Shown here: one piece after another, positions 1 through 11,463 of the stretch
How the letters are laid out: every line of letters starts with the position of its first letter
Numbering within the stretch: the first letter of the stretch is position 1
NCBI RefSeq assembly: GCF_051622035.1
Contig: NC_135356.1
Span: forward strand, 4,862,579-4,926,578
DNA: 64,000 bases
Source: Arctopsyche grandis
Lineage: Eukaryota; Arthropoda; Insecta; Trichoptera; Hydropsychidae
Direction: 5' to 3'
Notes under the pieces: generated by a model
The model's database searches: none
Told to the model about the DNA's origin: nothing
Seen by the model: only the letters and a program-made list of their open reading frames with translations
Made by a program: the position numbers and the translations under genes

Positions 1-60
1 GGTTTTACCCGGCTTATTAAAATATTACAAATACCGAACGAAGCCGGGTATAACTTTTAG
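1..60 (+). mobile_element. Helitron-like family C, 3' end fragments at window edge
   Basis: The stretch contains GAACGAAGCCGGGTATAAC and ends TTTTAG, the 3' signature (hairpin then CTRR-like end) seen intact at 4320, 18083, 39264 and 52243. Bases 1-16 are the same motif reversed. The element continues off the left edge. Confidence 0.5.
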
Positions 61-397
61 TAATAAAAAAAAGTCTAACGAAATGGTGTTTTTGAACTGA
101 AAATTTGACTTCCACCAATTTCAAATACTACATATGTATAACTGAAGAATTAGTTGACAATATTCATGAATCAGTTTTGCTTATTAAAATATTTAAACAA
201 AAATCAACTTAATTGTAATTATAATATAAAAAAACGATTGCCAGTTATCAATTTCTATCACTGGCTTATAATATCGTGGAATAATAATACTATGTGTAAA
301 TATGTATATGTACATAGTTGTGTACTATTTTGTATCTGAGTAATCCATTTGTTTTAATCCAATTATCACATAATTGATACTTTCATCTAGGGATCAC
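61..397. other. AT-rich DNA, no gene seen
   Basis: Positions ~80-140 resemble part of the fold-back arm at 3120-3190 (GAACTGAAAATT, GACTTCCACCA). Nothing else is supported. Confidence 0.5.
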
Positions 398-535
<138 letters not shown>

Positions 536-739
536 TTTTTGTCCAGACTGTACAAACAAACATATGTACAAGTATATGAGATTTAACGTTTCCGGAAATG
601 TTTTTTGACTATGGGAAATTTATCAGGAATTAAAAGAACCCACTGTAGAGATTATAGGATGAAATTATTGCGTCGATTACAAAATAGGACGTTCATATCA
701 AACGTTTCAGCGCTATATCAAAATACAGCGAAATATAAC

Positions 740-1648
740 TAGGGGTTTTAAAAAACCGCCCAAAAGAAAAAGTCGAATTTCAGTTTTTTTTACAAATAAA
801 AAGCTGGTTGATCGGCTTTCACCGGTTTCAGAAAATTAAGGTTTTTAATTTTTAAATTCTATAGTTGCTTATAAATTAAATTGAGTTATAAACATTATGA
901 ACTTCCATATAATCATTATTATACATACATATGTATATTACTACAACAAATAATAAAATTTGTATTGTATATCACAGCCGTAAAATGGCAGATTCTGAAT
1001 ACGTATAAAAAATTAAATGATTTAAATAAGCTACTGTCAAGAATATATTAAAAAAATAATATCTTACCCCGTAGAAAAACTGTAATCGTACAATCTTGAA
1101 TAAGAAAATTGCTGAGATGAATTTGTTTTCGAAATCGCAATGAACTATGAAATATTTCCATCTTTCAAAGTTATTTTTACACACCTGTTTCAGCTTAACT
1201 TGTCGAACCATTGAAATTTTCGGAAACGAATTCATAACAACTTACGACAACGTTTTCTATACTTTTTTACTCGAACGCGCAAAAACTACAAATTATGGAA
1301 AATCCAATTTTCTGAAATTCTGAAAGGCCTTGTGTAAGTTATTAAAACTACTTTCAATAATATTTTATTGCTTATGACCTGGTCTTCGTCTATTACGAAA
1401 TATCAAAACCACTGCTAAGTGCTGTACCTTTTTTTGTTGTTCAAGGAAATATACGCTTATTACACATTTATTTTGATCTTTCATATATATTTGAAATTCA
1501 TAATTGTTAGTTTTGAGGAAAAAATCGTTAATTAAAGAAAACCGTAAAGAACCGGTTGATCGAGGTAAAAAAGCCGGTGTTTGGTTTTTTGACAAATGGT
1601 CAAAAAGCCGGTATTTCGGTTTCGGTTTAAGTCGGTTTGGAAGCCCTA
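740..1648. mobile_element. hAT-like non-autonomous element, copy 1 (family E)
   Basis: Termini are TAGGGGTTTT at 740 and GGAAGCCCTA at 1648, whose complement is TAGGGCTTCC. The ends are rich in AAAAAGCCGGTTTT-type motifs; the interior is AT-rich and non-coding. It shares ends and interior with 36433-37520, but no clear target duplication remains. Confidence 0.7.
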
Positions 1649-3120
1649 CGTTCTAACAGACAAAATTGCACAGTCCTATGTCACTACGTTCCTATGTTAC
1701 CCATGCTTAATCGATTTGTGCTTTTCATTAAGCTCCAATTATGCGTGTAAAATTTTCGCTTCGCATTGACCGGATGGTGCCAGTTACAAGATAATGCGTC
1801 CAGAAGAGGAAGAGGAAACTGAAGGTTATGGTTATTTATATCAGCGGCTTGCAACCCTTTTTTTGCGCTCGCAAAACGTGACCTACATACATAACAGAGT
1901 ACGGCCGTCATAACAGGGTTGTTTTCGTAAACATCTTTCGCGTAAACATTCTTCATAACTTGTTTATATTTCATAACCATTGACGCATATACATAATTGA
2001 ACTTTATGGACTTGATATTAACTCAAATTTTTTCGATACACCCATCTTAATGAATCTCTTTTCACATTATGTAAATTAAATTTGTGGAACAAACTGATAA
2101 AGTGTCTTTAATGTTGTATACAAAAGATTTATGTAGGTATGACGTTGTGGATGCTACAGAACTGCATCCAATAAAAAGTACAATGTACTTGAAAACGACA
2201 GTTTAGATGTGACGTTAGCCCATTTTTTATATAAATATTTATTTGGAGTAATAAAAATAGATTGTTTTATGATTGTGATAGTTCCCGTTTGTACGCAAGT
2301 GTATTTTTAATCACTTATATATTTATCATTATCAGAATGTTGAGGTTCAACAATAAACTGAACCGTAAACGAAGATAATATTCATATTTTGAGTTCTAGA
2401 CGGAACCACTTTGATATCGATGTAATTACAGCTACATTCAATTAGCTTCTTATATTTTAATTTTATCACATTATTACGTAATAAGTGCAAGAAGAATCTA
2501 AGTTACTGAAATGATTGTATATTGATCTTATGTCGTTTCTCTGTCACATATGTACATACGTTTTATGGTTCTATTGATTCGATTCAGAATAGATTTAAAT
2601 GAGAATATGTAATATATGTACATATGTACATATATTAGAAACTTTTAATTCTACATATATTATACTTAAAACGATATATACGGAATACGAAGAGAGAATA
2701 AATCAAGAATGAAATAATTGAGATCGAGCAGTATTGAAAGGATTGGAATTCTAGATCCGATTCTTGAAATCTACGGAATGATAAAAGAAGATTTCTAATT
2801 TGTAACGCATTTTATTCCAGAAAAAAATTGTATGTACATATATATGTTATATGTATGTATATCTACTATAGCTAAATGATAAAATATATATATTTTTATT
2901 TTGAATTATTTCGATTTGTTGCATTTTGCAAAACGTGCACTGAACGATATGAAAATGGCATTAGTCCATTTATCTTCGTTTCGAGAAATATTTCGAAAAA
3001 CATTAAATATAATGTTTTGCGTTTAACAATATTTTAAAATACCGGTGGCCTGTAATACGTTTATTCGGCTTTTCCGAGATTTTGGACATATCAAATAAAA
3101 GGAGTGATAACAATTTGTGA
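1649..3120. other. AT-rich intergenic DNA
   Basis: No convincing exon, RNA gene or repeat. A stop-free minus frame at 1684-1980 has no family resemblance or splice support. Confidence 0.4.
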
Positions 3121-3145
3121 ATTTAGGCAAACAGAAATAGTGTTT

Positions 3146-3408
3146 TTGGAACTGAAAATTGGACTTCCACCACTTTAAAATATAACGGGTCATATATATA
3201 CATACATATGTACATAAATACGTAGAAAAACATCGCAAGATGTTTGCTTGAAATTACAAGAAGGAAGTATTATTGGCTATAATACTTCCTTCTTGTTATT
3301 TCAAGCAAACATCTTGTGATGTTTTTCTACGTATATATGTATGTACATACATATACATATATGACCCGTTATGTTTGAAAGTGATGGAAGTCCAATTTTC
3401 AGTTCCAA
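3146..3408. repeat. Imperfect fold-back (inverted repeat, ~125-bp arms)
   Basis: Left arm 3146-3273 pairs with 3279-3408 across a 5-base loop (TGGCT). The inner ~50 bp are nearly perfect; the outer parts diverge in an ATACATATGT stretch. The arm ends share TTGGAACTGAAAATTGGACT. A partial third copy lies at 80-140, so this is probably a fold-back MITE family. Confidence 0.8.
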
Positions 3409-3409
3409 G

Positions 3410-4185
3410 GCTATAATTTATAGCCTTGCTCATTTTATCAACACCTTAGTTCAAATTTAAAAAATTACAGAATGACTTACATATTGTGTTTCAAATTATT
3501 GTCAAACTCCATATTTTTTAGGTATCTTATGATACCTGTGATATTTGTAGTTAGAAATCTTACGAGAGATAAATCTTTCAAAACGGAAAAATATGTTGAT
3601 TGTATTGGGATCATATTGACAAAAAAAACTTGATTGTTACATTTTACATCTAACACATGTACATAAAAAATTAAGTGAAAAAAAATTGAACTCATATAAA
3701 TACATATGTATATTTAAAAATAGTATTGTGTGTGTATATATAATATGTAATGTCTGGCCTATTATTTAATAACTAGTAACTATGTACTAGGTGTACGCAT
3801 TCGTGTACTTGATGAAAAGTGTATCGTATGTCTATTTGAACTATCTCCAGACAATCAGTGCGGTGTTGAAATAAGCCTTTTATATAATATGATATTTAGA
3901 GTTATTGAAATAATACAACGATGATTATATCGTGATGCAAACAAGACTTAACTTCAGTTGTTGATGTCTGAAAAACCGCTACGGCAAACAAATTGCTACA
4001 TTTGTTTGTATATATATAATCTAAGTTATTGCCCGCGTTAAGTGGATGTAAAAGGATGTACCTATGTTAGTGCAGGGTCGTAATTTGGGGGTTCAGAGGT
4101 CAGGAACATGCATGTCATTTGAAATAGTACGAATCTTAATCACGTCGATTATTCGTTACCAAAAGTTAAGGCCAGCAGAAATTGC
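3410..4185. other. AT-rich intergenic DNA
   Basis: No gene supported; short unsupported frames only. Confidence 0.4.
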
Positions 4186-4187
4186 AA

Positions 4188-4323
4188 CAAGTTTAATAAA
4201 AACAAATGAATATTCAAAAAAAAAAAAAAAATAAATAAAATTAGTAAAATGTTAACTATAAGATTTGCCATGTTTAAGAGGTTTATAGTACCAATACCGA
4301 GCGAAGCCGGGTAAAACCACTAG
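4188..4323 (+). mobile_element. Helitron-like family C, 3' fragment
   Basis: Carries GCCATGTTTAAG, then ACCGAGCGAAGCCGGGT and the terminal CTAG followed by T, the shared 3' end of this family. The 5' end is missing. Confidence 0.65.
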
Positions 4324-4616
4324 TGTATATTAAAATTAGTACGCGAAATCAGTATTAAAGATTTAAAAAAATTGCCTCTTGAATTTTATATAAAGTCTTA
4401 ATTTTATGTCTAAATCTATAAACTTTAATATATTTAAATGAAAATAAATTCAATCGAGTAAAATCGAAATAACAAAAAATACATCTGTTTTGAAGACGTC
4501 GAGTTTTCGGCTTCCTTTGAATATTTTCAGTTCTAGGCAATAAAGTTTATGCCCTTTTATTCAGAAGGATATCGAGTGCAGCTGTGCAGATCACATTGAA
4601 CGGCTAACAGTTAATT

Positions 4617-4663
4617 TTGCTAGTGCATATCGGAAAAGAAGAGCCTCCGATATGCACTAGCAA
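4617..4663. repeat. Perfect 18-bp hairpin
   Basis: TTGCTAGTGCATATCGGA at 4617-4634 and its exact complement at 4646-4663, with an 11-base loop. Confidence 0.95.
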
Positions 4664-4699
4664 AGGGATTATTAGTCACATTACGATCGCCCAAACGAC

Positions 4700-4840
4700 A
4701 ATATTTGTCATGACAATCGCGAATACGGAATATTTGGCACTCGAATTCTCGTTAGTATGATGGACTTTTTGGCTGGCAGTGATTTTAGTGACTTTTTGGC
4801 GAGCGCTTTGTGACCAATAATCATCGAACCGTATTTAAAT
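4700..4840 (+). repeat. Fragment of the 244-bp repeat unit (family F)
   Basis: Matches part of the 45.3-46.5 kb tandem unit: ATCGCGAATACGGAATATTT, TTAGTATGATGGACTTT, GGCGAGCGCTTTGTGACCAA. A diverged single copy. Confidence 0.75.
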
Positions 4841-4939
4841 TTTTGATTTGAAACAACAGGTTTCCGGAAACCCACAGAAAGCAACAGAATAGGTAAAATG
4901 GAAAAATATTGACGAATTGATGGTGATGTACCCTCGAGT

Positions 4940-5560
4940 ATCAACATGACCGCCATTTTGTAACACAGCGTTAAAATGTCGGTTAAATAGCAGCAGCGCT
5001 TCTTTCCCGCGTTCTACGCGCCACCTACCGTTTCCGATCGCGAGTTAAAACCAACAGCGCGCCAACTTCGAAACACTTTTGCGATTTCAATCAATCTCTA
5101 GATGTTTTTTTTTTTTTTTTCGCTATTGTCTAACGACAATCTGTCGTTTATCGTTTCTCGCGTAATTCGGATCGTCGGACAAAGATCGCCGTTTGATATA
5201 TTATGTATGTAGTTGAAGTGCGCGGCCTCGCGATGGATTCGCGACCGAGATGATGGCGACGGACGGGGGTGGGATTTGTGTTTGTTTCGGTTGTGTGTTT
5301 GTAGAAATGGGTATGTTTACCGCGCTTGGGCATGGCGATGGTCGTATTCTGGCTTGCTGTGGGTCGTCGCGTGGTTGTCGCGCGAATGATCGCCTTTTCA
5401 TCGTGTCGCCACGGTCGTCGTGAACTTGGAACAGTGGCGCCACCTGCCAGATTAATGGAAAATCGGCGGGGCATTGGACTCGGAAGAGTTGCGGCCCGGC
5501 TCTCGGACGGGTCGTACGATTTTTATCTCATAAATGTATCGACTGTTCGAATTTATCGGT
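4940..5560. promoter_or_regulatory. CpG-rich island, possible promoter or 5' exon
   Basis: About 600 bp with many CpG dinucleotides and GC content well above the AT-rich surroundings, not matching any repeat in the window. It starts near CCGCCATTTTG, a YY1/Pho-like motif. Stop-free frames exist on both strands (minus 5148-5474, plus 5326-5625), but high-GC DNA gives these by chance and I see no good donor. It may be the transcription start of a gene whose exons lie elsewhere. Confidence 0.3.
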
Positions 5561-5641
5561 GTTCAATTTGTAGCGCAACCCATGATCAGGGAAATTCCCA
5601 AATGTTACATATGTATATGCGATAGTTCGTTGGGTTACGAG

Positions 5642-5836
5642 TTAACCCTTTGAGTGCTGACGTCTTTTCGGTTGAAAGCCGCCACGCTGAAAATTTCGTC
5701 AACATTTCCCACTAGAATTATTTAGAAATTCAATAGAAAGCAGGTATAAAAAAAATGTAGCTAATTCAAAAAAACCCTAGATAACTAACGCCGAGGATTT
5801 TGAGTTTTGTAAAGGTGTGTTTAGACTCTCTAATAT
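5642..5836 (+). mobile_element. piggyBac-like MITE (family PB), 5' part
   Basis: Begins TTAA then CCCTTTGAGTGCTGACG, the PB terminal repeat, and continues through GTTTAGACTCTCTAATAT, where a Mutator-like MITE end (GGGTCTACC) takes over. The 3' half is absent. Confidence 0.8.
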
Positions 5837-5867
5837 GGGTCTACCTCACGGGCCGGAATGTGAAATT

Positions 5868-6290
<423 letters not shown>

Positions 6291-6295
6291 ATCAG

Positions 6296-6955
6296 TTTAA
6301 CCGCACGCCACTGATATACTAACCGTTTTTCATATGTATGCATGATAAACGAATATTTTCGACTTTTTCAGAAGGCAAAGATCGAAAATCGAAAGATCTT
6401 AAGTCGAAAGATCAAAAAAAAAAGGGTGTATGGAAAACGGTACTATGTATATATATATAATATATATCAGTGGCATGCGGTGAAATTATCTCTCTTTTTT
6501 TGTCATACAGCCTTGTTTAATGTGCGCGCGCAGGATACGGGAGGAAAAGCCTGTTCCTCTTGTTCCTGTTGTATCCTGCTCGCGCAAATTAAGTGAGGAT
6601 GTATGACGGGGGGGGGGGGGAGAGAGAGTTTTAACGCACGCCACTGATATACTAACCGTTTTTCATATGTATGCATGATAAACGAATATTTTCGACAGAT
6701 CGAAAATCGAAAGTTCTTAAGTCGAAAGATCAAAAAAAAAAGGGTGCATGGTAAACGGTACTATGTATATATATAATATATATCAGTGGCATGCGGTGAA
6801 ATTATCTCTCTTTTTTTGTCATACAGCCTTGTTTAATGTGCGCGCGCAGGATACGGGAGGAAAAGCCTGTTCCTCTTGTTCCTGTTGTATCCTGCTCGCG
6901 CAAATTAAGTGAGTATGTACCGTTTATCATGCACCCTTTTTTTTGATCTTTCGAC
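6296..6955. repeat. Tandem duplication inside the Mutator-like MITE
   Basis: A unit of about 335 bp starting CGCACGCCACTGATATACTA occurs at ~6300 and again at ~6634, each followed by GATCGAAAATCGAAAG, GGTACTATG and CAGTGGCATGCGGTGAAATT. The second copy differs by small changes and a short deletion. Confidence 0.85.
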
Positions 6956-7042
6956 TTAAGATCTTTCGATTTTCGATCTTTGCCTTCCGATATTTGCGTT
7001 TTCGGTAATATCACATTCCGGCCCGTCACGGAGACCGAAAAA

Positions 7043-7139
7043 AATTGTAGCTAATTCAAAAAAAACCCTAGATAACTACCACCGAGGATTTTGAGTTTTG
7101 TAAAGGTGTGTTTAGACTCTCTAATATATCTTGTAACAA
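7043..7139 (+). mobile_element. piggyBac-like MITE (PB), internal fragment
   Basis: Corresponds to the middle of PB, from AATTGTAGCTAATTC to TTGTAACAA, where Helitron D begins. Confidence 0.75.
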
Positions 7140-7419
7140 TCTGTATGTATAAAAAATGAATATCTGTATGTGTGTCTCGAATAGGCTCCAAAACCACTGA
7201 ACCGATTACGATGGAACTTTCAGGATTTGTTGTATGCGTGTCCGGGAAGATTACTGTGAAAAAAAATCGCCTAAAAATGGGAACGGAAACGAGTGTCATT
7301 GCAACGCTATAATTTCAAATGTTTTCGCGTTGCGACCAACGTGTTTGCCGCCTGCATTTTTCCGACACAGGAATCGCATGAATTATTGTGGCATTGCAAC
7401 GCATGCCGGTTTCAGCTAG
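7140..7419 (+). mobile_element. Helitron-like family D, short complete copy
   Basis: Starts TC (TCTGTATGTATAAAAAATG) after CAACAA-type target DNA and ends GCATGCCGGTTTCAGCTAG, i.e. CTAG followed by T, with a GCATGC-containing hairpin just before. The interior has CACTGAACCGATTACGATGG and CAGGATTTGTTGTATG. 280 bp, non-coding. Confidence 0.75.
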
Positions 7420-7590
7420 TCTAATATATAATTTTGAAAGAGACTTATTATTTTTGTTAATTATTTTTGGTTGGAAACCAAGTTTCTATGACGACGATTT
7501 GATTGGTTGAATATTATATTTTTTTGATTCAAATAAAATTAATAGAAAAACAAATGAATATTTACTATTAGTTCGTCATGTTTACGCTAG
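7420..7590 (+). mobile_element. Helitron-like family C, 5' part
   Basis: Starts TCTAATATATAATTTTGAAA directly after the CTAG of Helitron D. Shares GATTTGATTGGTTGAATAT and AAACAAATGAATATTTACTA with other C copies. The 3' end with the CCGGGT hairpin is missing. Confidence 0.65.
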
Positions 7591-7605
7591 AAATATTACG
7601 CAATA

Positions 7606-8104
7606 ATTCTAGTTGAATTATTTAGAAATCCAATAGAATGCAGGTATAAAAATTGTGGCTAATCCAAACAAACTTTAGATCACTACCACCGAGGATTTCG
7701 AGTTTTGTAAAGGTGTGTTTAGACTCTCTAATATATCTTGCAACAATATTAAAATAAAAAAATCAATTCTATTAATGAATGTATATTTCCAAAACTAGTT
7801 TCATCTTCTTCATTGTTGTTAAAATGTAATGCTTACAATCTAAAAGCCAAGCCACAATCTAAAATACTGAGCAGTTAGGGATTTCCATGGGGAAATTCTG
7901 CTATGGTTATAAATTCATAAATTCCGGTGTAAACCAGTATTTATAAACATTGACACGGATTACACGACCCATGTTCAATGCATTTTTTTTCAATGCTACC
8001 TGGAAAGGCTTAGCGGGTAGTATTCATGTTTAGTTTATACATGTTCAAATACAACCTAAAAAATACGCCTATCAGCGTATTTCGGCGGTCAGTATCAAAG
8101 GGCT
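7606..8104 (+). mobile_element. piggyBac-like element (PB), long form, copy A
   Basis: Lacks the first terminal bases. Runs from GAATTATTTAGAAATCCAAT through TTTCAATGCTACCTGGAAAG to TCAGTATCAAAGGGCTAA, a decayed version of the terminal TCAAAGGGTTAA. The same internal sequence is at 18084-18440. Non-coding. Confidence 0.75.
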
Positions 8105-8325
8105 AAGGTCTGTTCATACATATCCAGCACGAACTGGCAATAGCAGGTATCCTGCAAGCAGGGGTGGGCAGTTGCCCTCCTAGATTTGAACGAGACTATC
8201 CACGTTATTTAATGTATTAATATGAACTTGAATTAAAATACTAGTCCAACAAATATGGAATATTGAAACTCTTTAGAATACTGTCAGGTATAAACACGTC
8301 GATTCTTTCCAGAAAAAAATGTCCA
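8105..8325 (+). repeat. Segment duplicated at 18437-18645
   Basis: Runs from GGTCTGTTCATACATATCCA to AACACGTCGATTCTTTCCAG, matched beyond the PB end at 18437-18645 (e.g. AACGAGACTATCCACGTT). The two PB long copies therefore share their right flank, indicating segmental duplication or a larger parent repeat. Confidence 0.8.
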
Positions 8326-8560
8326 CTCACAAATACATTTTGTTTTATAATACATAATGGGTGTTGAAAGATATTTGTAAAACTCGTTTATCCTACGAAA
8401 CAAATTGTTGAAATTGTTGATTGCCTTTCTATTGCTGTTCTCGCTTATCTCGGAAACAGATGTGTAAAGCAAATTTTTAGTTTAAAAAAAAAAAGTTCAA
8501 TGTACATATTTTCAGGAGATTATTTTCTACTTTATAAATATGCGTTTATACGCAAATCTC

Positions 8561-8866
8561 TTAACCCTTTGAGTGCTGGCGTGCTTTTCTGTTGAAAGCT
8601 CGCCACGCTGAAAATTTCCAACTAGACTTATTTAGAAATCCAATAGAAAGCAGGTATAAAAATTGTAGCTAATCCAAATCACTACCGAGTTTCGAGTTCT
8701 GTAAAGGTGTGTTTAAACAATGCTACCTGGAAAGGTTTAGCGGGTAATATACTTGTTTAGTTTGTACATGCTCAAAATACAACGCCTATCGGCGTTTTAC
8801 AGGCCCATGGACTTGTTTGTTGTTAGGCGTTGATTGTTCGGCGTTGGTCAGCATTCAAAGGGTTAA
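8561..8866 (+). mobile_element. piggyBac-like MITE (PB), short intact form with TTAA target duplication
   Basis: Flanked by TTAA at 8561-8564 and 8863-8866. Terminal repeats CCCTTTGAGTGCTGGCG and, inverted, CCCTTTGAATGCTGACC. The interior is an internally deleted version of the long form (keeps GAAAGCAGGTATAAAAATTG and CAATGCTACCTGGAAAGG). TTAA plus CCC ends are diagnostic of piggyBac-type cut-and-paste. It carries no transposase. Confidence 0.92.
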
Positions 8867-9139
8867 TAGATTTTTAAAAATAATTATACTATTATTTAAA
8901 AAATGATTAATAGAATTAGTTAAAATTCTATACACTTACTTTTTTAATGTAATACACCACCTCCCTTGAAACTCATTCCTTACTGGTCAAAAATTTTGCC
9001 CCCCCTCTTCTGGGAAAAGCTGAAATGACGCAAGTGTATTTTGGGGATTTTTTGAACACCGTTAATTCTATCGAACCGAAACTTAGTATCGGTTACTGAA
9101 ATACTTATCGAAACAACGTTAATTTTTTTCAAATTTTTA

Positions 9140-9950
9140 ATTTGACCGGAAAAGGTACTTCCCCTTATGAGTGTCCTCTTTTTTTAAGTTTTTGAATTCA
9201 ATTATCTCCCAAACCGCTAACTGAATCGGATTAAAATATTTTTACATGTAATAGAAATAATAATATCCGTAACTTTATATTTTTAAATATTTTTATCTGA
9301 ACCGGAAGTAGTAGTTTTACTCTAGAGAATCGAGATTTTTTATGTTTTTCTCAGAAACCTTTTGGTTTATTGAACTGAAATTTCATATCTAAAAATTTAA
9401 GCGTAATAACAAGTTATGGATAAAATTTGGTAAGCATACCTCAACCGGAAGTGGCAGTTTACTCTTGTTCGATTTTTCTTCGACTATTTTTTTCGACCCT
9501 TTAAACATGTGTGATCTTCACGAAAATATTCAAGTATAATTTTTGTATTAATGTGATGAAAATAAAAAAAAATCACTAAATTTAATAAACCGCAAGTGGG
9601 ATTTTCTCCTCTTAGAAAGGTCAAAAATGTTGTCGCCTGGATCCTGTCCACACCCCTGAACGTATTAAGCTTCAGGGGTGTGTTCAATTTGTATTCTTTA
9701 TGTACTAACTTAGAGCTGCTAACGTTTTGGTCAGAATTTGTAAATCGGAAGTAGTATTTTTTTTAAAACAATATTTTATTATTTTATTTTGACCTTAAAA
9801 AATATTTTTATCCTCTTGATTTTTAATGTGTATAATAATTATACTGATTTTAAATAATAAAAAAAATTTGAACAAAATCCGACAGCCGGAAGTAGAACTT
9901 TTGTCTTGTGCAAGTTTCCATTTTTGCGCTCAATTTGTATCGCTATCATA
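9140..9950. repeat. Degenerate tandem repeat, ~148-bp period, CCGGAAGT motif
   Basis: Six related motifs (ACCGGAAGTAGTAGTTTTAC and variants) start near 9146, 9302, 9445, 9590, 9745 and 9886, i.e. 141-156 bp apart, each followed by a T-rich stretch. Only the motif and its spacing are conserved; the rest is strongly diverged. A related array lies at 61143-61440. Confidence 0.7.
9649..9682. repeat. 12-bp hairpin
   Basis: CACACCCCTGAA and its complement TTCAGGGGTGTG separated by CGTATTAAGC. Stable but isolated, inside the degenerate tandem repeat. Confidence 0.85.
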
Positions 9951-11135
9951 GTTATTAGTTCAATATCGAATTTTGTTTTGTAACCTTCTTATATTCCTCA
10001 AATACATAGATATAGTCATGGGTTGGTCACACCCGAATTTTTTTCATTGCCTCTTGAGTTATAATCACTTTTTACTTTTTTTTTAATAACATTTGTACAT
10101 TATTTTATTATAATATATTTTTGTAAATTGCTTAAGGCGCATTGGTAGAAGTTTATTATACTATTTTGCCTTATCGAAAATAGATACAGAATTGAAAAAA
10201 AAGTTGAAAAGTATAATGATTTTGGTGATAAGATAAGATTTAATGTTGTCAATTTTAAATTAAATAGAAGTCAAACTAATTTGATAGGAGAAAGCAGTTT
10301 TAAAATTGATCTGATTGATCAAAATCTTGTTATGTAGAAGATATTTTAATATGTATCGTAAACATTTTTAAAATCGTCAGGAATTGAAGTTCCAGCCTAC
10401 AAATAAAAAAAACGATTTTTTAATTTCCAGCAGCCACAACTTGTCATGTGTGACAACCACAGATTTGGGTTCAGTTGTTTTGTGTGAAATCTTATTTTAA
10501 ATTGATTAAATTACAATGATTATACTCATTTAATGTATTACAACTTTAAACACACAGATATAAAAGGTTCTAAACCTACAATTTCAAAAATAAAATCCGA
10601 ATTATTATTAGTAGGAAAAAACAGAAAAATTATAAACTAAAAATTGTGACAACCAGACGCGTTCCTCCTTACTCTCATTCGAGTTCAAAAAATCACTGAT
10701 TTTACACGAGCTGATTCTTTTTACAGTTTCGCCGTTAAACAACACTCTATCGATCAATTTTTATTAAGTCTCAACTGTGAAATATTGTTTTAAATACATA
10801 GAGTACCCGGACTAGTCCTACTTATTCAGAATGTGTGCTAAATAATACTTGTAACTCAAATAGATTATAGTACAGTCAAGAATTCGCCACTTCTTGCCAA
10901 CAGGGTATATTAGTTTTAGTGTAGGTGTGGTTAATATAATGTATTAACATAGTTAATGTTAAGAAATTGCATTAAATAAATTAACAAATTTAGATCACGT
11001 ACGTATGCATAGCAAGCGGCTGCAATAAACTCGAAATGTAGCTTTATATGTGAAATTATACTGAATACATATAACTGACATTAACTTAATTCTTGCTGAT
11101 TTGGTACTTCTAGCTTAAGTTATTCATCCAACTGT
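9951..11135. other. AT-rich intergenic DNA
   Basis: No gene, RNA or repeat supported. Confidence 0.4.
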
Positions 11136-11136
11136 A

Positions 11137-11463
11137 AGGGCGAAAACACACTGAATAGTATGTGGTACGTGTTTTTTTTTAGATACTTTTAAAAATGCGA
11201 AAAAACGCAGCACCCCTAGCCCTTATACATGGTACAAAGTCCCAAAAATCACCCCCTGGAGTGTTTTCAGTGATATTTTATCTTTGTATTTATCCTTGTT
11301 TGACATTGATCGATAACGGTGAATCCCACATTTGAAGAAATGTAGGAGAAACATATGCACTCTGCACGTGCAACTACACCCGAATTCGGTTTGGGGAACA
11401 CCTACTGCCACAGCGGGGAGCCAAGGACATGACGTTCCGTACCCCTCAGTGCGCTTTCACCCT
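11137..11463. mobile_element. MITE with AGGGYGAAARCRCACTG terminal repeats
   Basis: Ends AGGGCGAAAACACACTG (11137) and, inverted, AGGGTGAAAGCGCACTG (to 11463): 14 of 17 match. 327 bp, relatively GC-rich, non-coding. I cannot identify a target duplication, so the superfamily is open. Confidence 0.6.

Noticed and set aside
5148..5474. Arg/Thr-rich frames in the CpG island
   Set aside because: Stop-free frames are expected in GC-rich DNA; no homology or splice site supports them.
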